From contig NZ_KB908295.1 in assembly GCF_000382425.1 (NCBI RefSeq), positions 186,001-250,000 on the forward strand: a DNA stretch of 64,000 nt. The letters are read 5' to 3'. Source of the stretch: Empedobacter brevis NBRC 14943 = ATCC 43319. Its GTDB lineage: Bacteria; Bacteroidota; Bacteroidia; Flavobacteriales; Weeksellaceae. Below the pieces are notes generated by a model. That model did not search any database, was not told where the DNA came from, and worked only from the letters and a program-made list of their open reading frames with translations. Position numbers and translations under genes: made by a program. Positions 17,544 through 26,692 of this stretch are shown here, one piece after another. Each line of letters opens with the position of its first letter. Within the stretch, counting starts at the first letter, position 1.

Positions 17544-19982
17544 TTAGAATTTGAAATTAATTTTTCCGTTAAAAAATCGTCCAGTCAAATAATTTGGCAT
17601 TGTATAAACAGCGTTTGAATTGACATCGCGAATCCATGAGTTACTGATTTCGTTTTTAATATCAAACACATTGAAAACATCTACACCAATTGAAATTTCT
17701 TTGAAATTACTCCAAAATGTTCCTTTTGAAGGTTTTAATTCTTTTTGATTGATAATTTCCTTTACAAAACCAATATCTACCCGTTTGTAATCTGATAAAG
17801 TCGTTTGATAATTATAAGGATCAGCAAACTGAGGTGCTCCATTTGGTAAACCTGATGCATAAATCAAATTGACATTGACTTTGAATGAAGGTAAAAACTC
17901 CATATAATCTTGGAAAAATGCAGATAATTTGAAGAGTGGGTCTGTTGGTAACGGAATATTTCCTTTGTCGTCAATATTTTGATAAGCGCGTGCATAGGAA
18001 GCAGAGAACCACGAATCAATTCCGGGAACAAATTGCCCAAATAAGCGCATGTCGATACCATATGCATAACCTTTCGAATTATTATCTGCTGTATAACGAA
18101 TTCTTACATTGTCAACATAATAAGGATTTAAATCATTTAATATTTTGTAATAAACTTCTGTTGTTAGTTTGAACGGACGATCCATCCATTTAAATTCATA
18201 ATCGTTTCCAAGAATAAAATGAATCGATTGTTGTGATTTTACTTTATCATTCAGAGAACCATCTAAACGGCGGATTTCACGATAAAAAGGGGGCTGATAA
18301 TATAAACCTGTTGAAAAGCGAAACAACATGTCACTTTCCCAATCTGGTTTAATCGCAATCTGAGCACGAGGCGAAATAGTTGTTTCTTCGTTAAAATCCC
18401 AATATGCTGCTCTTACACCTGCATTGAATAATACTTTAGCGTCATTCCACATGAACTTACTGGTGTATTGTGCGTAACCAGAAAAGCGATTGGTTTTTAA
18501 TTTATTTTTTGAATTAACATAATAACTCAAATTCAAACCACTCGTTGGATCAGGATTAACCACATATCCGGTAGAATCGATAGCTTGCCACTCTCCTAAT
18601 AAATCACGAATATCCTCCTGCTGAAATTTTATTCCCCATTCAATATCATTGTTGCCGTTGATTTTGTATTTTCCTTTGTGCTGTATTCCTGCGACTAATG
18701 CATCAAAATTATTTCGAGCATGGTCAATTTGTGAACCAACATCATTGGTAGAAGTTGCATTTCCTTTGTCGTCGACTTGTGAAATAAAATAAGAACCTTG
18801 AATATCGAAATATTCACGTTCCTTAGAGTGATATGCAAAAATATCCAATCCTAGATCCAATTTAGAATTTGGTTGATATGTAAAAGATAAACTTCCTGTT
18901 TCTGTTGCAAATTTGTCATCTTCTTTCCCATTGTAATGAACAGTTAACAACAATGGGTTGTCCATTGCATTAATATAAGTATCACGTTTTATAGGGAACA
19001 TTTCGTAACGCGAACGTGACATTGTTCCTAAAAAAGCAACATTCCATTTGTCATTTAATTTATAATTGATATTTGCCTGAACATCATAATATTCAGGATT
19101 AAAGTTGGTATCACCTTTTAAGGTATTTAAAATTAAATTTCTATTTTGATAACGTGCACCAACGATAGCCGAAAGTTTTTTGTCTTTTGAAGCACCACCT
19201 AATGTTAAACTTCCTCCCATTAGACTTGCTTCTAACTGACCTTCAAACTTTTTTGGACGTTTGTAGGTAACATCTAAAACAGAAGACATTTTATCACCAT
19301 ACTTTGCTTCCCAACCTCCAGCAGAAAAATTGATAAATTCTGTCATGGCAGGATTTACAAAGCCTAAACCTTCTTGCTCTCCGGAGCGAATGAGTTGAGG
19401 TTTATAAATTTCAATTCCATTAACGTAAATTAAATTTTCATCATAGTTTCCTCCGCGAACCATGTACTGTGAACTCAATTCGGTATTTGAGTTTACAAAC
19501 GGCAACGTTTTTAATAAATCGGAAACTCCACCTGTTAAACTAGGTCCTTGCTGCATTTGTGCAGCACTCAGAACAGTGCTTTGTAAAGGTTTATTTTTGT
19601 TTGATTGAAAAGAAATAACCGCTTCTCCTAGTTGAATAGCATTGGTTTGATCAGGAACCAATTGGACAAATACTTCCTTTTTGTTTTTATCTTTTAAAGT
19701 AAAAGTTTGCGCATACGAATGATAACCATTCGTATTGAATGTTATGGTGACCGATTGATTAGAAGGGATGTCAAGTTTGAAATTACCATTTTGATCAGTA
19801 AAAAATGATTGATCACCTATAATAATTTCCGCTTCACTAATCGGAATTCTATTTTCGTCGACAACTTTACCATTAATTTGTGCAGTTTGTGCAAATAAAA
19901 TTCCACCCAAAAGAGATAAACTTATGGTACTAAGAAATCTTTTTGAATGTTGTAGAGTACGTTGCTGTGTTGTTTTTTTCAT
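17544..19982 (-). CDS. TonB-dependent receptor with carboxypeptidase-like domain
   Basis: Outer-membrane protein of 812 residues. Seen: a signal peptide (about 1-32, ending GGILFAQ), a CarboxypepD_reg-like domain (about 35-120, INGKVVDENRIPISEAEIII), a plug domain (about 125-230, MVRGGNYDENLIYVNGIEIY) and a beta-barrel to the C-terminus ending GKINFKF with a terminal aromatic residue. It imports a ligand across the outer membrane using TonB energy. There is no SusD partner next to it, so a polysaccharide locus is unlikely; the ligand is unknown. Its start overlaps the M23 peptidase gene by 53 bp. Confidence 0.9.
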   Translation of the reverse strand: MKKTTQQRTLQHSKRFLSTISLSLLGGILFAQTAQINGKVVDENRIPISEAEIIIGDQSFFTDQNGNFKLDIPSNQSVTITFNTNGYHSYAQTFTLKDKNKKEVFVQLVPDQTNAIQLGEAVISFQSNKNKPLQSTVLSAAQMQQGPSLTGGVSDLLKTLPFVNSNTELSSQYMVRGGNYDENLIYVNGIEIYKPQLIRSGEQEGLGFVNPAMTEFINFSAGGWEAKYGDKMSSVLDVTYKRPKKFEGQLEASLMGGSLTLGGASKDKKLSAIVGARYQNRNLILNTLKGDTNFNPEYYDVQANINYKLNDKWNVAFLGTMSRSRYEMFPIKRDTYINAMDNPLLLTVHYNGKEDDKFATETGSLSFTYQPNSKLDLGLDIFAYHSKEREYFDIQGSYFISQVDDKGNATSTNDVGSQIDHARNNFDALVAGIQHKGKYKINGNNDIEWGIKFQQEDIRDLLGEWQAIDSTGYVVNPDPTSGLNLSYYVNSKNKLKTNRFSGYAQYTSKFMWNDAKVLFNAGVRAAYWDFNEETTISPRAQIAIKPDWESDMLFRFSTGLYYQPPFYREIRRLDGSLNDKVKSQQSIHFILGNDYEFKWMDRPFKLTTEVYYKILNDLNPYYVDNVRIRYTADNNSKGYAYGIDMRLFGQFVPGIDSWFSASYARAYQNIDDKGNIPLPTDPLFKLSAFFQDYMEFLPSFKVNVNLIYASGLPNGAPQFADPYNYQTTLSDYKRVDIGFVKEIINQKELKPSKGTFWSNFKEISIGVDVFNVFDIKNEISNSWIRDVNSNAVYTMPNYLTGRFFNGKINFKF

Positions 19983-21621
19983 CTTTCACGTTTAATTCTA
20001 ATTGATGGTCACCAACCGAAATTTGTTCTTGATTCAAATTAATTGTTAATCGTTTAATTTTTTGATCATATTCGGCCAAAACCCATTTTCCATCGATATA
20101 AGCTTTGTAGTCTTTTATTCCGGAATGCGCATCATTAATTGTAAACTTGATGATGCCATTTGATTGAGTAAATTGACTATCTGATTTGATATTTAACGGA
20201 GTAATTGTTGGTTTAGTATTATCAATCATAACAGAAAAAACACCAAAATCTTTTGGATTTGCTACAAGCTTTCCGTTTTTAAGTTCTGTTGTCAAATAAT
20301 CTTTTTTCCAACCCCCTCTCTTTTGGTATTCACGAACAATTACAGCTTTATCCAATTGAGCAGTCGGAATTTCAACAGTTGGTTCTATTACAAGTGTATA
20401 GGATTGATGAACGGGCATATAGTAATCTCCAACCCAATGTTTACCATTTTGAAACTTGTAGGTTAGATCAAAATCTTCATAGAAAATATTTTTTGGAAAA
20501 AAGATTTCGATACCTTGATTTTTAAAATGATTTTCTTTGTTCCAAAATATAGGATTCGTTTCAGGAAGTTTAGCTGAATCTATATAAGGTTTTCCATTCA
20601 CAGTAAAGGATTGTGTCGATAAATTACCTGCATAATCGGAAACTTCAATTTTTATCTTGTACGATTTCCCTTCTTCCACTTCTAAAACACCATTATTTTT
20701 TAAATTCGAATACATTCTTACAGGATTTCCATCTTTTACAAACCCTTGATAGACCCAGCTGTTATTTTTTTGAATATCGCCATAATCGCAAACACTATTT
20801 ATCGCTCGTGCCTCATCGAATGAAAAGCGATTGGAAGTAAAAGTATAAATAGGTTCATCATTCACGTAAATATTAATTTGATGAACTCCATTGTTATTTT
20901 CTGCTCCATTGTGTTTATCATAAGCTTTTACACCAAATCCGATAGCTCCTGAAGCTGAAAGAGTTCCTCCGTTAGCCACTACAACCCGACTTGTTTTTTG
21001 ATTGATATCTCCATAAATAGGGTAAGCATATAGTCCTAAAATGCTTGGCTTTCGTGTATCCGGAATATCAAAACCAAAATAGAATGGGTTAATAGGTTCT
21101 TCAGATTTTGTATCACGAATTTCGAAATGTAAATGCGGACCCCCAGAACCTCCTGAATTCCCTGAAAGAGCAATTAGATCTCCCATTTTAACCGGGATTT
21201 CATTTGGTTTCGGATGAAGTTCTATTTTAAATGTTTCATTCGCATATTGTTGTTTACGAACATAAGCTTGAAGTTCCGGAGTAAACTCTCTCAAATGAGC
21301 ATAAACAGAAGTGTAACCATTGGGATGATCGATGTACAAAGCATTTCCATAACCAGTTGGTGAAACATTAATACGAGAGATGTATCCGTCGCCAACAGCT
21401 TTTACTTTCAAACCTTCCCGTTGTTGTGTTTTGATATCTAGTCCCGCATGAAAATGATTGGAGCGTAATTCTCCAAAATTACCAGCTAAATAATTAGTGA
21501 TTTCTAATGGGTTTTGAAATATATTTTTTGGATAATTTTCAGATTTTGGTTGTTCTGCCCGTTGTCCAAACACAACAGAGCTTAATACTAAGTTCAGGAT
21601 AATTGGTTTAATCACTTTCAT
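19930..21621 (-). CDS. M23 family metallopeptidase (secreted)
   Basis: Protein of about 563 residues. Seen: a signal peptide (MKVIKPIILNLVLSSVVFGQ), then a LytM/M23 domain with zinc-ligand motifs HFHAGLDI (about 58-65) and the HxH motif GGPHLHFEIRD (about 157-167), and a long beta-rich C-terminal region. M23 enzymes cut peptidoglycan cross-links or act as amidase activators; all zinc ligands appear present. The frame extends to a TTG at 21633, but ATG 21621 is a better start. The stop lies 53 bp inside the receptor gene, suggesting coupled translation. Confidence 0.88.
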   Translation of the reverse strand: MKVIKPIILNLVLSSVVFGQRAEQPKSENYPKNIFQNPLEITNYLAGNFGELRSNHFHAGLDIKTQQREGLKVKAVGDGYISRINVSPTGYGNALYIDHPNGYTSVYAHLREFTPELQAYVRKQQYANETFKIELHPKPNEIPVKMGDLIALSGNSGGSGGPHLHFEIRDTKSEEPINPFYFGFDIPDTRKPSILGLYAYPIYGDINQKTSRVVVANGGTLSASGAIGFGVKAYDKHNGAENNNGVHQINIYVNDEPIYTFTSNRFSFDEARAINSVCDYGDIQKNNSWVYQGFVKDGNPVRMYSNLKNNGVLEVEEGKSYKIKIEVSDYAGNLSTQSFTVNGKPYIDSAKLPETNPIFWNKENHFKNQGIEIFFPKNIFYEDFDLTYKFQNGKHWVGDYYMPVHQSYTLVIEPTVEIPTAQLDKAVIVREYQKRGGWKKDYLTTELKNGKLVANPKDFGVFSVMIDNTKPTITPLNIKSDSQFTQSNGIIKFTINDAHSGIKDYKAYIDGKWVLAEYDQKIKRLTINLNQEQISVGDHQLELNVKDEKNNTATYSTTFKKIS

Positions 21622-21855
21622 TTTTCTTTTCAAAAATTAACAATTAGTTAAAAATAAACTAAATCTTTTACAAACATCTTTAATCTTTTGAATTTCTGAA
21701 AACTATTTCACAATAATTCTTTGTAAAATAAATTTAAAACCTTGATTAGTAGTTTTTTGTATTTGTAAAATAATAAACAAGGAAAAGAAAAGTATTTTGG
21801 TTAAAGGTTAAAAAATGTTGCAACTACTTTTAAATCAAACTTAAAAAATACAGTT

Positions 21856-22677
21856 ATGCGAAAAATGATTTTAGCAATTTTTGTGATTGCATCAATAACA
21901 AGTTGTAATAAAAACGAAGGTGCAAATAGCAGGGAGATTAGTTCGGAAGCCAAAGAAGAGATGATCGTTTCTAATGCAGCAAACCCTGAAGTGGAGGGGA
22001 AAATTTTTACATCGAATGCTTTGATTGACATGAAAGTGAAAGATGCGATGAAAGATGCTCAGCAAATTGAAGAGAACGCGATAAATCTTAAAGGATTTGT
22101 TTTAAATAGTGAAATGGCGAATCAGGTCTTAGATTCTGATAAGGTTGAATTATCAGAAGACAGTGTCAAGAAAATGGATAAAATTCAACGAACCTATTTG
22201 ATAGAACTTAAAGTGCCTTCCAACCAACTGCGTGAACATGTCAAATTTGCAGTAGAAAAAGGATTAATCATCGAGCATATTTTAATTAATAATGAAGAAA
22301 TGACATTTCAGAAATATGAAAATGATTTGAAAAATGCACACAATAATTCGGTTAAAATTTCGACACAAATTGAAAATAAAGTAAACAAAGCTTTGATTCA
22401 TGATACCACAAGTTATGCGACTATAGCTTATCGTTTATCGGAAGAACCCCGAATTGTAACGAATGTTTTACCTCAAACAGAACTTAAAACATACAGAGAA
22501 ATCAATTTAGGATATGAGTTAAAACAAAGTTGGGAAGATGGATTATATTATTTCAAATCGATACTGATTGTTTTTTGTCAATTTCTGCCAACAATTCTTT
22601 CGGTATCGTTTTTGTTTTTTGGAATCAAGTATGTTGTAAGAATAGTGAAGAAAAGAGAATCAAACCAAAAAAACTAA
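21856..22677 (+). CDS. DUF4349 lipoprotein
   Basis: Protein of 273 residues. Seen: a lipoprotein signal with lipobox ASITSC (Cys about residue 17), a central domain (about 60-210) that fits DUF4349 (RTYLIELKVPSNQLREHVKFA), and a C-terminal membrane segment (about 233-262) followed by a basic tail. DUF4349 proteins are membrane-associated and of unknown function. Monocistronic, in a 222-bp intergenic divergent from the M23 gene. Function is not asserted. Confidence 0.75.
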   Translation: MRKMILAIFVIASITSCNKNEGANSREISSEAKEEMIVSNAANPEVEGKIFTSNALIDMKVKDAMKDAQQIEENAINLKGFVLNSEMANQVLDSDKVELSEDSVKKMDKIQRTYLIELKVPSNQLREHVKFAVEKGLIIEHILINNEEMTFQKYENDLKNAHNNSVKISTQIENKVNKALIHDTTSYATIAYRLSEEPRIVTNVLPQTELKTYREINLGYELKQSWEDGLYYFKSILIVFCQFLPTILSVSFLFFGIKYVVRIVKKRESNQKN

Positions 22678-22734
22678 GTAAATCTCTATTTGTCAAATGA
22701 ATAAGAAAAAACTGATAATATTTAGGTTTTTCTA

Positions 22735-22764
22735 TTGATTAGAAACAAAAAAATACTATTTTTG
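22735..22764 (+). promoter_or_regulatory. Promoter of the zapB-like/zapA operon
   Basis: TTG (22735-22737), a 19-bp spacer and TATTTTTG (22757-22764), an exact fit to the Flavobacteriia consensus. It is 34 nt upstream of the ATG at 22799. Confidence 0.82.
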
Positions 22765-22798
22765 CAATAGAAGCTAGAATAATTGAAATTCTCAGGAG

Positions 22799-23143
22799 AT
22801 GGAAAAAATGGTGAAATTTAATGAACTTGAAAACAAAGTTTTAAGTGTTTTAGGCCAACTTGGGAATTATAAAGATATATTAAAAGGCGCTGAAAACTCG
22901 ATACAGGAATTGGAAAAATTGCAAAATGAAATCAATTCGTTGAAAGAAGAAAATGCCAGATTAAAAAATAAATTGAGAGATTCGCAAGCGAATAATTTAA
23001 ATTTAAATGAGGAAGTAAAACGATTAAAAGTCGTCAATGCAATGAGTGGAAATCAGGAGTACAAACAAATGATGAAGCAAAGAATGAACAAATTAATAAA
23101 AGAAGTCGATACTTGCATCGCTCAAATTAAAACAAATAACTAA
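22799..23143 (+). CDS. Coiled-coil protein, ZapB-like, upstream of zapA
   Basis: Protein of 114 residues that is almost entirely predicted coiled coil (about residues 25-80, IQELEKLQNEINSLKEENAR and following). There is no signal or membrane segment. A strong CAGGAG-like site lies just before the ATG, which is unusual here. It is 8 bp upstream of zapA and under the same promoter, so a division-related role as ZapA partner is likely; direct homology to E. coli ZapB is not provable by eye. Confidence 0.7.
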   Translation: MEKMVKFNELENKVLSVLGQLGNYKDILKGAENSIQELEKLQNEINSLKEENARLKNKLRDSQANNLNLNEEVKRLKVVNAMSGNQEYKQMMKQRMNKLIKEVDTCIAQIKTNN

Positions 23144-23151
23144 TAAAAAGA

Positions 23152-23442
23152 ATGTCAACTCAACGAATTGAGATAAAAATTGCTTCACGTCATTATCCAA
23201 TGACGATTAATTCTGATGAAGAAGAAATGTTACTTTCTTGCGCAGAAGAGATAAATAGTATTTTGAAACAATTTGAACAAAAGTACGCTGTTTCTGACAA
23301 ACAAGATGCCCTTGCTATGGTGACAATCCAATTAGCTTTACGTGAAGCAAAGTTGAAAAAGCAAGTGAAAGATAATGAAGAAATGACAACAGAGCGTATT
23401 TCGAAGTTATTAGAATTGATTGATCAGTCAATCGCAAAATAA
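23152..23442 (+). CDS. zapA: Cell division protein ZapA
   Basis: Protein of 96 residues with the ZapA pattern: an N-terminal beta domain (RIEIKIASRHYPMTINSDEE) followed by a long helix (about 45-96) that forms the dimer/tetramer coiled coil. ZapA cross-links FtsZ filaments at the division site. It follows the coiled-coil protein by 8 bp and is followed by the 6S-like RNA, an order that resembles the zapA-ssrS synteny of Proteobacteria. Confidence 0.85.
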   Translation: MSTQRIEIKIASRHYPMTINSDEEEMLLSCAEEINSILKQFEQKYAVSDKQDALAMVTIQLALREAKLKKQVKDNEEMTTERISKLLELIDQSIAK

Positions 23443-23484
23443 GAGAAGTTCTGACAGTTGTGAAACTGTCCATTAAACAATATT

Positions 23485-23670
23485 CCTACATTAGTTCTAG
23501 CTATTTTGGTTAACTCAACACTAGTTTTGTTACCGAGTGAACACCGTTCGGAAAGCGGGCCGCAACCTTTTGGTTCATTTATATGACAGCGGATACTTGA
23601 CTGACGGACTAACTCAAATCCTGTTTACAGGAGTTAACTCAAAACATACTTTACTAATGTAGGTTTTTTT
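23485..23670 (+). ncRNA. ssrS: 6S RNA (6S-Flavo type)
   Basis: Non-coding stretch of about 185 nt between zapA and rny. The ends pair perfectly (CCTACATTAGT 23485-23495 with ACTAATGTAGG 23653-23663) and are followed by a T-run. A second helix pairs GTTAACTC (about 23509) with GAGTTAAC (23631-23638). The interior is markedly more GC-rich, with ACCGTTCGGAAAGCGGGCCG. The overall long hairpin with an open centre, and the position after zapA, fit 6S RNA, which sequesters RNA polymerase. The 5' end is approximate. Confidence 0.7.
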
Positions 23671-23692
23671 ATATATAAACATTACATAATCT

Positions 23693-25267
23693 ATGGACCC
23701 AATTATGACAATAATTATTGCAATTGTTACATTAATCGTAGGTGCAGTAGTGGGTTATTTCTTATCAAAGAAATCAGTTGATAAACAGAATCAAGAACTG
23801 ATTGATGAAGCAACTCGCAAAGCACAAACTTTGATTAATGATGCTGAGAAAGATGGTGAAGCCATTAAAAAAGAGAAAATTTTTCAAGCAAAAGAAAAAT
23901 TTTTGGAATTAAAATCTAAACACGAAGAGGTTGTAAACCAACGTGAAAGAAAAGTAGCTGATGCTGAGCTTAAAGTAAAAGAACGTGAAGAGAGAATCAA
24001 AACGGACTTAGCAGAAATTCAGAAACAAAAAGATCAGATAAAATCTGAGAAAGGAAATATACAAGCACGCACTGAAAAGCTTAATATTAAGCAAAAAGAA
24101 GTGGATACGATGCATAAAAAACAAGTAGAAATCCTGGAAAAAATTTCAAATTATTCTGCTGAAGAAGCTCGTGCTGAATTAATAGAAGTTTTGAAAGATG
24201 AAGCACGAACTAAAGCTCAGGCTCATATCCAAGAGATTATGGAAGAAGCTGAGTTGGATGCGAAAAACGAAGCACGTAAAATTGTTGTCTCTTCTATTCA
24301 ACGGATTGGTACTGAGCAGGCAATTGAGAACGCGGTATCAGTGTTTAATATTGAATCAGATGAAATAAAAGGACGTATTATTGGTCGTGAAGGTCGTAAC
24401 ATTCGTGCAATAGAAGCAGCTACAGGTGTTGAAGTCATTGTAGATGATACGCCGGAAGCAATTATTCTTTCATGTTTTGATCCTGTTCGTCGTGAAATTG
24501 CCCGTTTATCTTTGCACCGTTTAGTGACAGATGGACGTATTCATCCGGCTCGTATTGAAGAAGTAGTTGCGAAAACAACAAAGCAGATTGAAGACGAAAT
24601 TATTGAGGTTGGTAAGAAAACAATCTTAGATTTAGGTATTCATGGCTTACATAAAGATTTAGTTCGTATCATAGGTCGTATGAAATACCGTTCTTCTTAT
24701 GGACAGAATTTATTACAACACTCTCGAGAGGTTGCAAATTTAGCCGGAACATTGGCTGCAGAATTAGGATTGAATCCTAAATTGGCTAAACGTGCCGGTT
24801 TATTACACGATATTGGTAAAGTTCCGGAGCAAGAGTCAGAATTGCCTCACGCAATTTTGGGGATGCAATGGGCTGAAAAATATGGGGAGCACCCAGATGT
24901 AATTAATGCAATTGGAGCCCACCACGATGAGATTGAAATGACATCATTAATTTCACCAATCGTACAGGTAGCCGATGCGATTTCAGGTGCTCGTCCAGGT
25001 GCTCGTCGTCAAGTTGTAGAGTCGTATATGCAACGTCTAAAAGACTTGGAGGCAACTGCACTTAATTTTGATGGAGTAGAAAAAGCATATGCAATTCAGG
25101 CAGGTCGTGAATTACGTGTAATTGTAGAAAGTGATAAAGTAGATGATACAAAAGCAGCTGAATTATCTTTCTTAATTTCAGACAAAATCCAAAATGAAAT
25201 GACTTATCCAGGTCAAGTCCGTGTCACTGTAATTCGTGAAACACGTGCGGTAAATATTGCAAGATAA
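23693..25267 (+). CDS. rny: Ribonuclease Y
   Basis: Membrane-anchored endoribonuclease of 524 residues. Seen: an N-terminal membrane helix (about 5-25), a long charged coiled coil (about 30-200), a KH domain ([21 protein letters not shown], about 223-243) and an HD domain with the catalytic HD in [10 protein letters not shown] (about 370). It starts mRNA decay. The ATG at 23693 is only 22 nt after the T-run of the 6S-like RNA, so its promoter probably overlaps that RNA or it relies on read-through. Confidence 0.95.
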   Translation: MDPIMTIIIAIVTLIVGAVVGYFLSKKSVDKQNQELIDEATRKAQTLINDAEKDGEAIKKEKIFQAKEKFLELKSKHEEVVNQRERKVADAELKVKEREERIKTDLAEIQKQKDQIKSEKGNIQARTEKLNIKQKEVDTMHKKQVEILEKISNYSAEEARAELIEVLKDEARTKAQAHIQEIMEEAELDAKNEARKIVVSSIQRIGTEQAIENAVSVFNIESDEIKGRIIGREGRNIRAIEAATGVEVIVDDTPEAIILSCFDPVRREIARLSLHRLVTDGRIHPARIEEVVAKTTKQIEDEIIEVGKKTILDLGIHGLHKDLVRIIGRMKYRSSYGQNLLQHSREVANLAGTLAAELGLNPKLAKRAGLLHDIGKVPEQESELPHAILGMQWAEKYGEHPDVINAIGAHHDEIEMTSLISPIVQVADAISGARPGARRQVVESYMQRLKDLEATALNFDGVEKAYAIQAGRELRVIVESDKVDDTKAAELSFLISDKIQNEMTYPGQVRVTVIRETRAVNIAR

Positions 25268-25291
25268 AATTTAGAATTAAAATCAATATCT

Positions 25292-25319
25292 TTAGGCAAG
25301 TCTATATCAAGGCTTGCCT
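25292..25319 (+). terminator. Terminator of rny
   Basis: Stem TAGGCAAG / CTTGCCTA (25292-25299 with 25312-25319) extended inward by a wobble pair, followed by a run of T. Confidence 0.88.
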
Positions 25320-25653
25320 ATTTTTTTATATTAATTTGTGAAAAAATAATATAAGTTATAGTGGTTGTGTTGATAATTTTAATTAAATTATAACAGATGA
25401 ATAATTGAGATTAATTTGCTTCGAATCAAATAATTAACAACTTGTTGATAACCTTTTTAATTTTTAAGAGTACAAAATTTTTAATTGTGAAATCTTATCT
25501 TAATTTTGAAAGAATCGATGAATAATTGAAACGAAAATGTAACCCTATTGAGGTTCAATTTGTAAAAAAAATAAGACCATCAACTTTATTTTTTTACATG
25601 AAATAAAATCGTTTTCATCAAAGTTTATTAATCTAAAAAGTCCAAAAAAAACT
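25320..25653 (+). other. Long AT-rich leader region upstream of nrdB
   Basis: About 330 bp without a gene. There is a possible -7 box TAATTTTG at 25501-25508, but its nearest TTG (25485) is only 13 bp away. No NrdR-box pair or ligand-binding fold was recognised. The length suggests regulated transcription of the reductase genes. Confidence 0.4.
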
Positions 25654-26613
25654 ATGTCTATTTTTGATAAGAGAGTAAATTATAAACCGTTTGAATATCC
25701 TGAAATTTTAACCTTTACAGAAGCCATCCAAAAAGCATATTGGGTACATGGAGAAGTAGATTTTACATCAGATATCCAAGATTATCATGCAAATTTAGAT
25801 GATGTGAAACGTGAAATACACAAACGTTCTATTTTGTCTATAGCGCAAGTTGAAGTAACAGTGAAAGGCTTCTGGGGAGATTTATATCATTATTTTCCAA
25901 AACCAGAATTAAACGGATTAGGAGCTACTTTTGCAGAATGTGAATTCAGACATAGTGAAGCGTATTCAAGGATTTTAGAAGTAAACGGTTATTTAGACGA
26001 ATTTAATGTAGCCTTGCAAAATCCTATTTTCAAAAGTTATAATACGTTTGTAGGTGAGATTATGCGCGATGAGAATAAATCAATCGTAGAAAAATTATTG
26101 TTCTTTGCATTGGTAATTGAAGATAGTTCTTTGTTTTCTAAATTTGCAAACATTTTAGCATTCACTCGCTTTGATGGTTTAATGAAAAATACAGCAAATA
26201 TCATTGCCTGGACTTCTACAGATGAACAAATTCATGCAAATGCCGGAATTTATTTGATTAACAAAATTCGTGAAGAAGGATTATTACCAGATGAATTAGA
26301 CCAAAATTGGGTGGAAACTGCAGTTCGTGGTTACATCGAACAGGAAGAAATGATGTTAGACTGGATTTTCGAAAAAGGAGAATTTGGTTATTATACAAAA
26401 GCAGATTTATTGAATTATATGAAGTATCGTATTGATGAAGCGATTACGAAAATTGGTTTCAAAAAAATATACCATATTTCACAAGAACAATATAAACCAA
26501 TGGCGTGGTTCGAAGAAGAAGTTTTTGCAAGCAGCTTAGACGATTTTTTCGCAAAAAGACCGGTAGATTATACAAAGCACGATAAAAGTATCTCGGCAGA
26601 CGATTTATTTTAA
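25654..26613 (+). CDS. nrdB: Ribonucleotide reductase class I, beta subunit (R2)
   Basis: Ferritin-like R2 subunit of 319 residues. Seen: metal-ligand helices with the E-F-R-H...Y pattern in ECEFRHSEAYSRIL (about 92-105) and DEQIHA (about 190-195). No N-terminal ATP-cone is present, unlike some Bacteroidota NrdB. A Tyr lies four residues after the His, at the place of the radical Tyr. It supplies the radical or metal oxidant to NrdA for making deoxynucleotides. The order nrdB-nrdA and the size resemble the class Id pair of Flavobacterium (inference). Confidence 0.93.
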   Translation: MSIFDKRVNYKPFEYPEILTFTEAIQKAYWVHGEVDFTSDIQDYHANLDDVKREIHKRSILSIAQVEVTVKGFWGDLYHYFPKPELNGLGATFAECEFRHSEAYSRILEVNGYLDEFNVALQNPIFKSYNTFVGEIMRDENKSIVEKLLFFALVIEDSSLFSKFANILAFTRFDGLMKNTANIIAWTSTDEQIHANAGIYLINKIREEGLLPDELDQNWVETAVRGYIEQEEMMLDWIFEKGEFGYYTKADLLNYMKYRIDEAITKIGFKKIYHISQEQYKPMAWFEEEVFASSLDDFFAKRPVDYTKHDKSISADDLF

Positions 26614-26692
26614 GAACCGGAACTTTTCATCAAAAACACAACTATAAAGTTAAATTATTTCACAATATCACATTATTATAAATTCTAAAACT

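Noticed and set aside
25501-25508. TAATTTTG as definite nrdB promoter
   Set aside because: The nearest TTG is only 13 bp away, too short for a Flavobacteriia -33 box.
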